Positions 24,037 to 32,525 of a DNA stretch of 64,000 nt are shown here, in pieces. Every line of letters begins with the position of its first letter. Position 1 is the first letter of the stretch. Both the position numbers and the translations under genes were made by a program. Source of the DNA: Bacteroidales bacterium (GTDB lineage Bacteria; Bacteroidota; Bacteroidia; Bacteroidales; UBA932); contig JAFZQO010000012.1 of assembly GCA_017620335.1 (NCBI GenBank), positions 1 through 64,000 on the forward strand, written 5' to 3'. The notes below the pieces were generated by a model. It saw nothing but the letters and a program-made list of their open reading frames with translations. It made no database searches and had not been told where the DNA came from.

Positions 24037-25224
24037 ATGGCTGAAACTACCGTAAAGACAAAGGCGGGACGGCGCCTGGGGCTGCTACCCAGGGTCCTTA
24101 TCGCCATCGCACTCGGCATCGCGCTCGGGCTGGTGATGCCCGGATGGTTCGTAAGGATATTCCTGACCTTCAACGCGATATTCTCCCAGCTGCTGGGATT
24201 CCTCATTCCCCTGATCATCCTTGGGCTAGTCACAGCGGCCATAGGCGACATCGGCAGGAGCGCCGGCAAGATGCTCCTGGTGACAGTGGCCATAGCTTAT
24301 TTCGACACGGCGCTCGCCGCCGGCCTGGGATACGGCGTAGGGGAAGCCCTCTTCCCCTCGCTCGTATCCAAAGCCGGGACGGCGGACATCGCCGCGACGG
24401 AAGCGGGGCTGGAACCCTATTTTACCATCAACATACCGTCGATGATGGACGTCATGACGGCGCTTGTGTTTTCTTTCATCTTCGGACTCTGCATAGCCCA
24501 CATGGCACTTCCCGTCATGAAGGGCTTCTTCTCCGAGTTCCGCAGCGCCATCGCCAAGACCATCGAGAAACTCATCATCCCCCTGCTGCCCCTGTATATC
24601 TTCGGCATTTTCCTGGAAATGACCTGCTCTGGCAAGGTTTTCCCCGTCCTGAAGGTCTTCGCAATGATCATCCTGGTCATCTTCGCGCTGCACATCCTGA
24701 TTCTTCTCTATGAGTTCTGCATTGCCGGAGCCATAGCCCGGAAGAACCCTCTGAAGCTCCTGGGAGGCATGCTTCCCGCTTATTTCACCGCCCTGGGCAC
24801 TTCCTCTTCAGCCGCGACCATCCCCGTGACGCTGAAGCAGACCGTAGCCAACGGGGTACGCGAGGAGGTCGCGGGATTCACCGTCCCGCTCTGCGCCACC
24901 ATCCACATGTCCGGCAGCGCGATGAAGATCACCTGCTGCGCCCTGGCGGTCTGCCTGATGAACGGCATGCCGCATTCCTTCCCCATGTTCCTCGAGTTCA
25001 TACTGATGCTCGGGATAATGATGGTGGCGGCGCCCGGTGTCCCCGGAGGGGCCATCATGGCGGCGCTCGCCCCCCTCAGTTCCATACTAGGCTTCGACGC
25101 GGAGGCGCAGGCACTCATGATCGCCCTATACATCGCGATGGACTCCTTCGGCACCGCCTGCAACGTCACCGGCGACGGCGCCATCTCCCTCATCATCGAC
25201 CGCCTCTTCGCCCACAAGCCCTGA
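24037..25224 (+). CDS. Dicarboxylate/amino acid:cation symporter (DAACS family)
   Basis: The 395-residue inner-membrane transporter belongs to the glutamate/aspartate/dicarboxylate:sodium symporters. It has about eight helices, with the re-entrant loop motif ALGTSSSAATIPVTLK (serine-rich HP1) and the C-terminal substrate-binding region AMDSFGTACNVTGDGAISLIIDRL, in which the D of NVTGD normally contacts the substrate amino group. Asparagine/aspartate residues for sodium are kept. The gntP-type gene begins two bases after its stop, giving an unusual two-transporter operon. The substrate (glutamate, aspartate, succinate or fumarate) cannot be told. Confidence 0.9.
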   Translation: MAETTVKTKAGRRLGLLPRVLIAIALGIALGLVMPGWFVRIFLTFNAIFSQLLGFLIPLIILGLVTAAIGDIGRSAGKMLLVTVAIAYFDTALAAGLGYGVGEALFPSLVSKAGTADIAATEAGLEPYFTINIPSMMDVMTALVFSFIFGLCIAHMALPVMKGFFSEFRSAIAKTIEKLIIPLLPLYIFGIFLEMTCSGKVFPVLKVFAMIILVIFALHILILLYEFCIAGAIARKNPLKLLGGMLPAYFTALGTSSSAATIPVTLKQTVANGVREEVAGFTVPLCATIHMSGSAMKITCCALAVCLMNGMPHSFPMFLEFILMLGIMMVAAPGVPGGAIMAALAPLSSILGFDAEAQALMIALYIAMDSFGTACNVTGDGAISLIIDRLFAHKP

Positions 25225-25226
25225 TT

Positions 25227-26594
25227 ATGAGTGAAATCGTAGCGTTGGATCCGACACGGCTGGTGATCGCCGCCCTGATCGGGCTGGTGATTCTCCTGGC
25301 GCTGATCATACGCTTCAAGGTCCCGGCGATGATAGCCATTCTCATCGGAGCGGTGCTCATAGGCCTGGGCGCCGGGATGCCGCTGGACCAGATAGTGAAG
25401 GCGGTGGACGACGGAGTCGGCAACACCCTGAAGGGAATAGCGCTCCTGGTGGGTCTGGGGTCGATGTTCGGAGCCATATTGGAGATTTCCGGAGGGGCTA
25501 AAGTACTGGCTGTCACCATGGTGGACAAGCTGGGAGAGCGCAAGGCAGCTTGGGCCATGGCCATAACGGGCATGGTCATAGCCATACCGGTATTCTTCGA
25601 CGCGGGACTGATAATCCTAATACCTCTGGCGTTTTCGCTGGCCAGGCGGACCGGCCGTTCGACGCTGTCCTACGCCATACCGCTGCTCGCGGGCCTGGCG
25701 GTCGGACATGCATTCATACCGCCGACACCGGGTCCCGTGCTGGTGGCCACCATGCTCGGAGCGGACCTCGGCCGGGTCATCCTGGTCGGGCTGGTGTGCG
25801 GCGTCGCGGCCATCATCGTGGCCGGCGTACTCTGGGGAGCCCGGTGCGGCAGGAAGTATTTCGTGCCGGCGCCGGAAGAGGCCGGCGAAGCGACGGCGGA
25901 GCCGTATGACCACCCCGGCGCCAGGCTGCCGTCCTTCGGCACAGTAGTGACCATCATACTTATCCCGCTGATACTCATTATCCTGAAATCAATCACCGGA
26001 GTGGTCGACGCTCTCGCCCCTGCCCGCAAGGTCATCGGCTTCCTGGGCGAGCCGTTCGTGGCCCTGACCATCGCAACGGTAGCCGCGATGATCCTGCTGG
26101 GCCACCGGAACGGCTATACCGCCGCGGAACTCGAAAAAGTGATGACCAAGTCGCTGGAGCCCGTGGGGCTCATCCTCCTGGTCACCGCCTGCGGCGGGGT
26201 GCTGCGTTACATCCTGCAGTATTCCGGTCTGGGAGACATCATCGGCCACGCCGTCGCCTCCGCAGCCCTGCCGGTCGTGGTGGTGGCCTTCGTCGTTGCG
26301 GCCGTGGTCCGCATCTCCGTCGGTTCAGCCACCGTGGCCATGACCATGGCTGCCGGCATAGTGGCCGCGATGCCCGAGGTCGCCGGGCTGTCGCCCATGC
26401 ACCTCGCCTGCATCACGGCCGCCGTCGCCGGCGGCGCCACCGTCTGCTCCCATTTCAACGACTCCGGCTTCTGGCTGGTCAAGACCCTAATGGGAATGGA
26501 CGAGAAGACCACCCTCAAGACATGGACGGTCATGGAAACCCTTGTCGGCGGCACCGGCTTTCTGGTCGCACTCGTCATTTCATTCTTTGCGTAA
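25227..26594 (+). CDS. Gluconate permease family transporter (GntP)
   Basis: The 455-residue inner-membrane symporter has 12-14 hydrophobic segments with the family motifs LVGLGSMFGAILEISGGAKVLA, PVFFDAGLIILIPLAFSLAR, AHAFIPPTPGPVLVA (here GHAFIPPTPGPV) and CSHFNDSGFWLVK near the C-terminus. GntP proteins import gluconate or related sugar acids with protons; some carry fructuronate or D-serine. No gluconate kinase or sugar-acid dehydrogenase is encoded nearby. It shares a transcript with the dicarboxylate-type symporter and ends at a bidirectional terminator. Confidence 0.92.
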   Translation: MSEIVALDPTRLVIAALIGLVILLALIIRFKVPAMIAILIGAVLIGLGAGMPLDQIVKAVDDGVGNTLKGIALLVGLGSMFGAILEISGGAKVLAVTMVDKLGERKAAWAMAITGMVIAIPVFFDAGLIILIPLAFSLARRTGRSTLSYAIPLLAGLAVGHAFIPPTPGPVLVATMLGADLGRVILVGLVCGVAAIIVAGVLWGARCGRKYFVPAPEEAGEATAEPYDHPGARLPSFGTVVTIILIPLILIILKSITGVVDALAPARKVIGFLGEPFVALTIATVAAMILLGHRNGYTAAELEKVMTKSLEPVGLILLVTACGGVLRYILQYSGLGDIIGHAVASAALPVVVVAFVVAAVVRISVGSATVAMTMAAGIVAAMPEVAGLSPMHLACITAAVAGGATVCSHFNDSGFWLVKTLMGMDEKTTLKTWTVMETLVGGTGFLVALVISFFA

Positions 26595-26610
26595 ATTCCT
26601 GACGGATAAT

Positions 26611-26646
26611 AAAAAAGGAGAGAGCCACGGATGGTCCCCTCCTTTT
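26611..26646. terminator. Bidirectional terminator between gntP-type and DUF4890 genes
   Basis: AAAAGGAG (26613-26620, preceded by two further A) pairs with CTCCTTTT (26639-26646) around an 18-base interior. A-run before and T-run after make it usable from both sides, which suits the convergent genes ending at 26594 and 26680. Confidence 0.65.
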
Positions 26647-26679
26647 CGCTATATATACTAACTGTTCCTGTATAGTCTT

Positions 26680-27279
26680 CTAGAATCCAAAGCCGCCACC
26701 GGGCATTCCGCCACCGAAACCGCCGCCGGGCATGCCACCGCCGAAGCCACCGCCGGGCATTCCGCCGCCGAAGCCGCCCATGCCGCCGAACTGGGCCTCC
26801 ATCTTGATGCGCTGGTCGGTCTGGTAGTGCTTCTTGGCCTTCTTCCATTTCTTCATCTGCTTCTTGTCGAGTACGCTGGCGAGGGCGTTCTCATAAGCCT
26901 CCTGGTTGTCGGCGATGTCATTCATCCTCTCCTGCATGTCGTTCATCATGGACATCATCCTGTCGCGGTCTTCCTGGGAGAAACTGCCCATGTCGAAACC
27001 GGCGCCGCCCTGGCGGTTGCCCATGTTGTTCATGGCCTCCTCGGCCTCGGGAGGGAGGACGACGGGATACTCGACCTTGCCGAGATACTTCCTGTTGATC
27101 TCCAGGACCTGGGCGGCCTGGTCTTCATTAAGGCCGTAGTCGGCCACCATGCCGTTGGTATAGTTGACGATGGTCTCCTCGGAGAGTTCCATCTGCATGT
27201 TGGAGAAATCCATGCCGGGCATCTGCGCGTACATCACGAAAGGAAGCGCTGCCAAAACGAGAGTCATTAACTTTTTCAT
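26680..27279 (-). CDS. Secreted DUF4890-type protein with Gly-Met-Pro repeat tail
   Basis: The 199-residue protein has a signal peptide (MKKLMTLVLAALPFVMYAQ), a helical methionine-rich body (MSMMNDMQERMNDIADNQEAYENALASVLDKKQMKKWKKAKKHY) like the Spy/CpxP-related DUF4890 proteins, and a C-terminal tail of three GGGMPGGGF repeats ending in GFGF. The body could act as a small periplasmic chaperone or metal sponge. The tail is glycine-rich and probably unstructured. DNA of the tail is itself a 30-bp tandem repeat, so copy number could change by slippage. Confidence 0.75.
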   Translation of the reverse strand: MKKLMTLVLAALPFVMYAQMPGMDFSNMQMELSEETIVNYTNGMVADYGLNEDQAAQVLEINRKYLGKVEYPVVLPPEAEEAMNNMGNRQGGAGFDMGSFSQEDRDRMMSMMNDMQERMNDIADNQEAYENALASVLDKKQMKKWKKAKKHYQTDQRIKMEAQFGGMGGFGGGMPGGGFGGGMPGGGFGGGMPGGGFGF

Positions 27280-27303
27280 ATCTGCGAGAGTTTGATTGTT
27301 AGC

Positions 27304-27338
27304 AAAAATAATGTCCGGGAGTCATCGTCCGGACATTA
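27304..27338 (-). terminator. Terminator of the histidine phosphatase gene
   Basis: TAATGTCCGG (27309-27318) pairs perfectly with CCGGACATTA (27329-27338), with a 10-base loop. Read on the minus strand it ends in TTTTTGCT, so it is oriented to stop transcription from the phosphatase gene that ends at 27393. Confidence 0.8.
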
Positions 27339-27392
27339 TCTAAGACATGTATGGCTCCCGCGGGTTTAATCCTCCCGGGAAGAATTTTTAAA

Positions 27393-28661
27393 TCAGCGCT
27401 TGTAGCCCTCGAGATTGGCCTTGACGGTTTCCCATTTGTAATAAGGGCCCTGGAAAGGCTCCAGGCCGCGGAGGAGGCGCTCCTGCTCCTGGTAGAGGAA
27501 TTTCACCAGGACATCGCCCGCCTTGTTGCGGTAGAAGATGATCTGGAGGTTGCTCGCCATGGGGATGTTCCAGAATCCCAGCCATTTGTCGCAGATCTCC
27601 TCCGCGGGAATGCGCTCGCCCACGCCCTCGATGCCGAGGTAGTTGACCAGGGCCATCAGCGGGTAGTCGTGGCCGAAGCGGAGGTCTGCGCAGTATTTGC
27701 CGGTGGCGATGCACTCGTCAGCCTTGGCCACGATATCCTGCACGCAGGATTCGGCCATGGGGACGCGGTCGTTGCCGGACTCGACGGAGTTGCAGTGGCC
27801 GGTGTAGAGCATCACGTTGCTCTGCGCCCAGCGCTTGTACAGAGCGTCGAAGGGCAGGAAGCGGAAGAGGTTGTCCGGGATGTCGAAGTCCTCGGAGATG
27901 ATGGCGGTGTTCCAGACATTCTCCGTCAGGGAGCGGGCGCTCTTGACAAAGGTGCGGGCCTTGGGCACGTCGGTGAAGATGCGGGTGAGCACGCCGAGGG
28001 TGTCGTCAGGCAGGGCGCGGGTGATCTGCATGGCCTTCATCATGGCCGGACCGGTCTTCTGCTGCCAACCCTGCTCGTTGTTGATGTACTCCTGGAACTT
28101 CTCGCCGGTGTCGAGGTAGAAATAAAGCTTCGGATTCTGGCGTACAAGCGAGGTGGTGAAGGCGTTCATGCTGATCAGGCAGCGCTGCACCTGGCTTCCG
28201 AACGCACGTACCATCTTGTTGCCCTTGAACACTTCCGGGTAGCGCTTATACATGCGCTCCGCGATGGCGGTATGCTCACGGACGCCGCGCTGGGAAAGGC
28301 GGCCGTCCATGCCGTTGTAATTCGCGAGGACGAGACGGGCGGCGTTGAGAAGGGAGTCGCCGCCAGGGGTCAGGATGCCCATGCGCTGGCCCTCCTCGAG
28401 GGTGGCGATCAGGTCCTCGTAGGCCTTGCCGCCCCAGTTGGAACGTGAGCCATGACGGCCGTAATGGCTGATATAGAAAGGCTTATAACCCTTCGGGGGC
28501 TTAGTGTCGCGGATCTCGTGGAACTCGTATGAATTGGTGTTGTTACCGGCCCTGGAAGGATCCTCCATCAGGGCGCGGACGGCAGCCTCGGAACGATGCG
28601 GCTGCGCATATACGGCGGCCAGGCTCAACAGCATGGCCGCCATCATGGCTATCCTTCTCAT
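27393..28661 (-). CDS. Secreted histidine-type phosphatase (MINPP/acid phosphatase clan)
   Basis: The 422-residue protein has a signal peptide (MRRIAMMAAMLLSLAAVYAQ) and the branch 2 histidine phosphatase signature SHYGRHGSRSNW (R69, H70, R73; H70 takes the phosphate). The second active-site histidine is in LRFGHDYPLMAL near residue 335, with aspartate as proton donor. The nearest known types are inositol polyphosphate phosphatases and acid phosphatases of gut Bacteroides, so phytate or sugar phosphates are likely substrates. It starts three bases after the stop of the small membrane protein gene. Confidence 0.87.
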   Translation of the reverse strand: MRRIAMMAAMLLSLAAVYAQPHRSEAAVRALMEDPSRAGNNTNSYEFHEIRDTKPPKGYKPFYISHYGRHGSRSNWGGKAYEDLIATLEEGQRMGILTPGGDSLLNAARLVLANYNGMDGRLSQRGVREHTAIAERMYKRYPEVFKGNKMVRAFGSQVQRCLISMNAFTTSLVRQNPKLYFYLDTGEKFQEYINNEQGWQQKTGPAMMKAMQITRALPDDTLGVLTRIFTDVPKARTFVKSARSLTENVWNTAIISEDFDIPDNLFRFLPFDALYKRWAQSNVMLYTGHCNSVESGNDRVPMAESCVQDIVAKADECIATGKYCADLRFGHDYPLMALVNYLGIEGVGERIPAEEICDKWLGFWNIPMASNLQIIFYRNKAGDVLVKFLYQEQERLLRGLEPFQGPYYKWETVKANLEGYKR

Positions 28662-28664
28662 CTA

Positions 28665-28838
28665 CTAGATCCTGTCTTTGAGGAGGAAATAATACACTAC
28701 GAATCCGACCCAGCTGAATGCAAGGACTGCAATCGAAAGGAGGATCTTGCCGATAATACCGAGCTTGGGTTTCTTGAAGATGTCAAGTACGCACCAGATG
28801 GCGATGACAATACCGAGAATGTAAATGATCTTTGCCAT
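28665..28838 (-). CDS. 57-residue membrane protein, PLDc_N-like
   Basis: Reading the minus strand from the ATG at 28838 gives MAKIIYILGIVIAIWCVLDI..., two hydrophobic segments around a basic turn (FKKPKLG), and the ending WVGFVVYYFLLKDRI. This two-helix layout is the phospholipase D N-terminal (PLDc_N) type of small membrane protein, which often occurs alone. The stop TAG is followed by a second TAG and then the ATG of the phosphatase gene, so the two genes are probably cotranscribed. A weak -7 box TACATTTA lies at 28865-28872. Its role is unknown. Confidence 0.7.
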   Translation of the reverse strand: MAKIIYILGIVIAIWCVLDIFKKPKLGIIGKILLSIAVLAFSWVGFVVYYFLLKDRI

Positions 28839-28887
28839 TTTATTGGGGTTTTAGAAAATTCTTATAAATGTAAGCATTTTTCTGTAA

Positions 28888-28971
28888 TTTTCCCGCAGGG
28901 TACCCCATTTTTCTGCCTACCCTGCGGGCGTTTTCCCGCAGGGTACCCCGGTTTTCCCCTTACCCTGCGGG
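28888..28971. repeat. Two tandem hairpins built from four CCCGCAGGGTA arms
   Basis: CCCGCAGGGTA occurs at 28892-28902 and 28935-28945, and its reverse complement at 28918-28928 and 28961-28971. This gives two perfect 11-bp stem-loops with a 43-bp period. A direct repeat of 19 bases (28888-28906 and 28931-28949) includes the first arm of each. The last arm holds the hemW stop codon (PAG, stop). The loops differ. No T-run follows on either strand, so simple terminators are doubtful. Confidence 0.65.
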
Positions 28972-30117
28972 AAAGAGGCGGGCGATGATGTCGTCGGAGA
29001 CGAAGAAATGATCCTCAGGGATGCGGACGCGAGGCTCCCCGGATGAGGGGATAAGCCGAAGGGAGCCGGAAGCGAGCAGTTCGTCCACCGGCGCGGAAGG
29101 AGAGAGGCGGCGGAGCAGGGGCAGGGAAATGCCTGCGGCGGTGCGGAGTGCGAGCATGATGGTCTCCTCCGCGGCTTCGCGCTGGGAAAGCGTCTCGCTT
29201 CCGGAGCGCCAGCGGAGCAGGCGACCGGACGCATCGCGCCTGGCAAGCTCCGCGCTGTTCCACGAGCGGACGCCGGGCGCAGGAAGGGAGAAGGAATGGG
29301 CGGCGGGGCCGAGTCCGACATAGGGGACGCGGCGCCAGTAGGCGCTATTGTGGACCGCTTCGCGGCCGGGGAGCGCCCAGTTGGAAATCTCGTAATGGAC
29401 ATAGCCGGCGTCGGCCAGCATGCGGCACAAGGTGTCGTACTGGCCGCGGCACTGCTCCTCGGAGGCCTCGGCGTAGCGGCCGTCCTTCACCATTTCCGCC
29501 AGGGCGCTGTCCTCCTCGACGGACAGCTGGTAGGCGGAAATGTGCTCCGGATGCAGCGCAAGCGCCTCGGCCACAGTCTGCGACCAAAGACCGTCCGAGA
29601 GCTGTGACAGGCCGAAGATGAGGTCGATGCTGATGTTGTCGAAGCCGGCGGCGTGCAGGAGGCGGAACGCCTCACGCGCGCCTGCGGCGTCGTGCCGGCG
29701 GTTCATCCAGCGCAAGATGCCGTCGTCGAACGACTGCACTCCCATACTGACGCGGTTAACACCGAGGGTACGGAGCGCGGCGGCGTATTGCGCGCCGCCG
29801 GCCGCGACGTCGTCGGGGTTCACCTCCAGGGTGAACTCCGCATACGTCGCCGGCCCCAGAGCGCGCACGATGCGCTCCAGCACCTCGACCGGCAGCACGG
29901 ACGGGGTCCCGCCGCCGATGTAAAGGGTGTCAGGAGCGAAAGGGGCGGTGGCGGCGATTTCCGCCCGCCGCTCCCCTATTTCCTCGCAGACAGCGTCGGC
30001 ATAGTCCCCGAAAATGCGGCTCTGCACCTGCTGCGCCTCTTTCCGGGAACAAATCTCGGAATAGAAACCGCAATAGGTGCAGAAACTACGGCAGAACGGT
30101 ACGTGGACGTAGATCAT
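28960..30117 (-). CDS. hemW: Radical SAM haem chaperone HemW
   Basis: HemW binds haem and hands it to respiratory or other proteins; many copies are misnamed coproporphyrinogen oxidase. The 385-residue protein starts MIYVHVPFCRSFCTYCGFYS, with the CxxxCxxC cluster of C9, C13 and C16, and has TLYIGGGTPSVL, FTLEVNPDDV, RVSMGVQSFDD and GLGPAAHSF, and a HemN C-terminal domain. The fourth cysteine of true HemN after the cluster is replaced (F18 in the CGFYS context), consistent with HemW. It lies 21 bases after the coiled-coil gene. Its last four codons form part of the hairpin repeat. Confidence 0.9.
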   Translation of the reverse strand: MIYVHVPFCRSFCTYCGFYSEICSRKEAQQVQSRIFGDYADAVCEEIGERRAEIAATAPFAPDTLYIGGGTPSVLPVEVLERIVRALGPATYAEFTLEVNPDDVAAGGAQYAAALRTLGVNRVSMGVQSFDDGILRWMNRRHDAAGAREAFRLLHAAGFDNISIDLIFGLSQLSDGLWSQTVAEALALHPEHISAYQLSVEEDSALAEMVKDGRYAEASEEQCRGQYDTLCRMLADAGYVHYEISNWALPGREAVHNSAYWRRVPYVGLGPAAHSFSLPAPGVRSWNSAELARRDASGRLLRWRSGSETLSQREAAEETIMLALRTAAGISLPLLRRLSPSAPVDELLASGSLRLIPSSGEPRVRIPEDHFFVSDDIIARLFPAG

Positions 30118-30138
30118 GCCACGGCCTCCCGCCAGATA

Positions 30139-31053
30139 TTACCTCAGCATGGTCTCGGCGCTGCCGAGGAAACCCTGGGCCGTGTAAGCCTCAACGGTAT
30201 AGACACCCTTGACGCACCTGTCGGTCAGGTCGTTGAGATAGATGCTCAGCTCGACTTCCTTGCCTTCGTAATCAACCTCGCGGGAAGCCGACGCAGTGCG
30301 GGCCTCGCCTGCGGTCTCAAAACCGGTGCTGTTGGCGTTGGTAAGGATATTTCCATCAGGGTCCTTTACGATGATATAGACGCGCACCGGGCCCTTCGGG
30401 GCAAGGTCGTTCTCCACCAGGCTGAGAGTCGTCAGCATGCGGACAACGCGGCTGCTGCGGTCGGTGACCTTGTCCGCGGAGCTGTAAGGCTCAAGGATGA
30501 TGCCGCGGGCCTTGATTACGGAGCCGGCCGCCACCTGGCCGCTCAGCTCGTTGACCTGCTTGTTCAGCTGCTCGTTCTGGCGGCGGCTGGAGGCGGCGTC
30601 CTTGCGGGCCGCGTCAGCCTCGGCCGTCAGCTTCTGGTTGAGGGTGTTGAGCGAGTCTATCTGTACGATATAGTTGCGCATGATGCTGCGCAGAGTGCCG
30701 AGCTCTTTCTCGTACTGGCGCATCTTGGCGCGGTTCGTGGCGTCGGTCTGCTTGATGCGTTCCACGAGCTGCGAGACCTCCTCGCGGGAGGAATCGAGCT
30801 GCGAGTTGATGGACTCGTAATCCGAGGAAAGGTTGTCGTAATCCTGCTGAAGGGCGACGATCTGCTCGGTAAGCTCCTCCTTCTCTACGTTGAGGTCCTT
30901 GACCAGCGAACTCTTCTGGAACCAGACATAGGCCAGCGCCGCAGCCAATAGAAGGGCTATGGCGGCCAGTACGTACATGACGGTCTTCAGGCCGCCGTTG
31001 TTCTTCCTTTCACGCTCCTCGCGCTCCAGGCGCTCAAGGGGATCTTCTTTCAT
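30139..31053 (-). CDS. Single-pass membrane protein with long coiled coil
   Basis: The 304-residue protein has a charged cytoplasmic start (MKEDPLERLEREERERKNNGG), a membrane helix (about 24-45), a coiled coil of about 120 residues (heptads from VKDLNVEKEELTEQIVALQQDYDNLSSDY to NEQLNKQVNELSGQV), and a C-terminal beta domain (about 185-300: RVYIIVKDPDGNILTNANSTGF, EVELSIYLNDLTDRCVKGVYTVEAYTAQGFLG). This is a common Bacteroidetes envelope protein of unknown role, likely a periplasmic stalk or structural protein. The in-frame TTG at 31059 is less likely than the ATG at 31053. It precedes hemW in one transcript. Confidence 0.75.
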   Translation of the reverse strand: MKEDPLERLEREERERKNNGGLKTVMYVLAAIALLLAAALAYVWFQKSSLVKDLNVEKEELTEQIVALQQDYDNLSSDYESINSQLDSSREEVSQLVERIKQTDATNRAKMRQYEKELGTLRSIMRNYIVQIDSLNTLNQKLTAEADAARKDAASSRRQNEQLNKQVNELSGQVAAGSVIKARGIILEPYSSADKVTDRSSRVVRMLTTLSLVENDLAPKGPVRVYIIVKDPDGNILTNANSTGFETAGEARTASASREVDYEGKEVELSIYLNDLTDRCVKGVYTVEAYTAQGFLGSAETMLR

Positions 31054-31121
31054 AATCAAATCAATTTTATTCGGAATTCATCCGCGAAAGTAACAAATTT
31101 CGTGCAGATACCGAAATTTAT

Positions 31122-31129
31122 TATATTTG
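31122..31129 (+). promoter_or_regulatory. -7 box of the 31152 gene
   Basis: TATATTTG matches the consensus; TTCG at 31099-31102 is a partial -33 match with 19 bases between. The start codon follows after 22 bases. Confidence 0.5.
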
Positions 31130-31151
31130 TGTACACTAAAAACGAACCGCC

Positions 31152-31619
31152 ATGAAATATATCGTCAGAGCCGTCAAATACTTTATCTCCGTCTGCATCC
31201 TTGCAACCATCGTCATCCTTATCATGGTACTGCTGGGCTATGCATCGTTTGATGTCAACGACCTGTTCGACCAAGGTTGGAAATCAATAGGTTACATCGC
31301 CATAATGTTTGCCGTGATCTCCGCCGTATATCCCATGTTCGGATACAAGAAGCGGCTCGCGGGGGCGCTCGGCGACTTCGCCGACCTGCGCCCCGGCGTC
31401 GTCTCCTTCATGGAGGAGCACGGCTATGTCCTGGAGTCCGAAGACGATCAGGTCATGACTTTCCGCTCAAAATCGGCCGCCCACCGCATCTTCCGCCTGT
31501 GGGAGGACCGCGTCACCATAGAAAAGGCTCTCGGCGGATTCGAAGTCGAAGGACTCACCCGCGACATCACCCGCCTCGTCTACGGACTTGAGAACAAGTT
31601 AAGGAACCCCGACAATTGA
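31152..31619 (+). CDS. Two-helix membrane protein of unknown function
   Basis: The 155-residue protein has two membrane helices (about 9-31 and 45-63) and a cytoplasmic C-terminal domain of about 85 residues (DLRPGVVSFMEEHGYVLESEDDQVMTFRSKSAAHRIFRLWEDRVTIEKALGGFEVEGLTRDITRLVYGLENKL) that looks like an alpha/beta fold. I recognise the pattern as conserved among Bacteroidales without a known role. The DUF4380-type gene begins 20 bases after it. Confidence 0.65.
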   Translation: MKYIVRAVKYFISVCILATIVILIMVLLGYASFDVNDLFDQGWKSIGYIAIMFAVISAVYPMFGYKKRLAGALGDFADLRPGVVSFMEEHGYVLESEDDQVMTFRSKSAAHRIFRLWEDRVTIEKALGGFEVEGLTRDITRLVYGLENKLRNPDN

Positions 31620-31639
31620 AATCACAAATCATAAACGCC

Positions 31640-32524
31640 ATGATCAAAAGAATCCTCCTGCCGCTGGCAGCGGCACTTTCCCTCGGATGCCTACAGGTGT
31701 CCGCGCAGGGCATCAAGGCCCTTGAAAACGACCAGTACAGCATCTCCAACGGCGACGTCACCATGACTGTAGACGCCGCAAAGGGCGCCAAGATCCTTTC
31801 CTTCCAGTACAAGGGCAAGGAAGTCCTTTCGCAAAACCAGCGTCCCAACGCTTTCGGCAGCACCTTCTGGACCAGCCCCCAGGTCGAATGGAACTGGCCC
31901 CCGGTACCGGAGTACGACAGCCGCCCTTACAGCGCAGTCCAGAGGAACGGCGCCCTGATCCTCACCGGACAGACCTCGGAGAAGTTCAAATATCACATTA
32001 CCAAGGAGTTCAAGACCGACCCTGCTGACGGTGCCATCGTCGTCACCTACTCCATCACCAACGATGCGGCCGTCGAGCGCAAGGTAGCCCCCTGGGAGAT
32101 CTCCCGCGTCAACAACGGAGGAGTCATTTTCTTCGACGCCCCGTCGGAGACCATCACCCCGCAGGGCCTGATGCCCTTCAGCTTCGAGTACGGAGCCACC
32201 TGGTACGAGTGCGACGAAGCCCGCGCCAACCGCAAGATCAATGCCGACGGCACCGGCTGGTACGCATACGCCAACGACGGCCTGCTCTTCATCAAGTGCT
32301 TCCCCGACCTCGGCCCGACCTGCCCCGCCCCGAAGGAGGCTGAGATCCAGGTCTATGTCAATGCCGGCAAGACCTACATCGAACTCGAGGCCCAGGGCAG
32401 GTACACCAGCCTTAAGCCCGGCGAGTCCGTCAGCTGGACCTCCCGCTGGTACCTCCTCCCGCAGGACACCGAAAACGTCCCGTCCCAGGCCCTCCTCGAC
32501 CTGGTGAAGACCGTCGTGAAATAG
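31640..32524 (+). CDS. Secreted DUF4380-type protein, aldose-epimerase-like fold
   Basis: The 294-residue protein has a signal peptide ending in VSAQG (about residue 22), followed by a beta-sandwich of the galactose-mutarotase-like type: ISNGDVTMTVDAAKGAKILSFQYKGKEVLS, NAFGSTFWTSPQVEWNWPPVPEYDSRPY, then TYSITNDAAVERKVAPWEISRV. The WTSPQxEWNWPPxxEYD pattern is that of DUF4380. Catalytic residues of true mutarotases are not evident, so a sugar-binding or unknown enzymatic role is possible. I chose the ATG at 31640 because it starts the signal peptide. Confidence 0.78.
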   Translation: MIKRILLPLAAALSLGCLQVSAQGIKALENDQYSISNGDVTMTVDAAKGAKILSFQYKGKEVLSQNQRPNAFGSTFWTSPQVEWNWPPVPEYDSRPYSAVQRNGALILTGQTSEKFKYHITKEFKTDPADGAIVVTYSITNDAAVERKVAPWEISRVNNGGVIFFDAPSETITPQGLMPFSFEYGATWYECDEARANRKINADGTGWYAYANDGLLFIKCFPDLGPTCPAPKEAEIQVYVNAGKTYIELEAQGRYTSLKPGESVSWTSRWYLLPQDTENVPSQALLDLVKTVVK

Positions 32525-32525
32525 G

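Noticed and set aside
28888-28971. CRISPR array
   Set aside because: Only two units, with palindromic arms and short unlike loops, and no cas genes; the same applies to 43329-43408.
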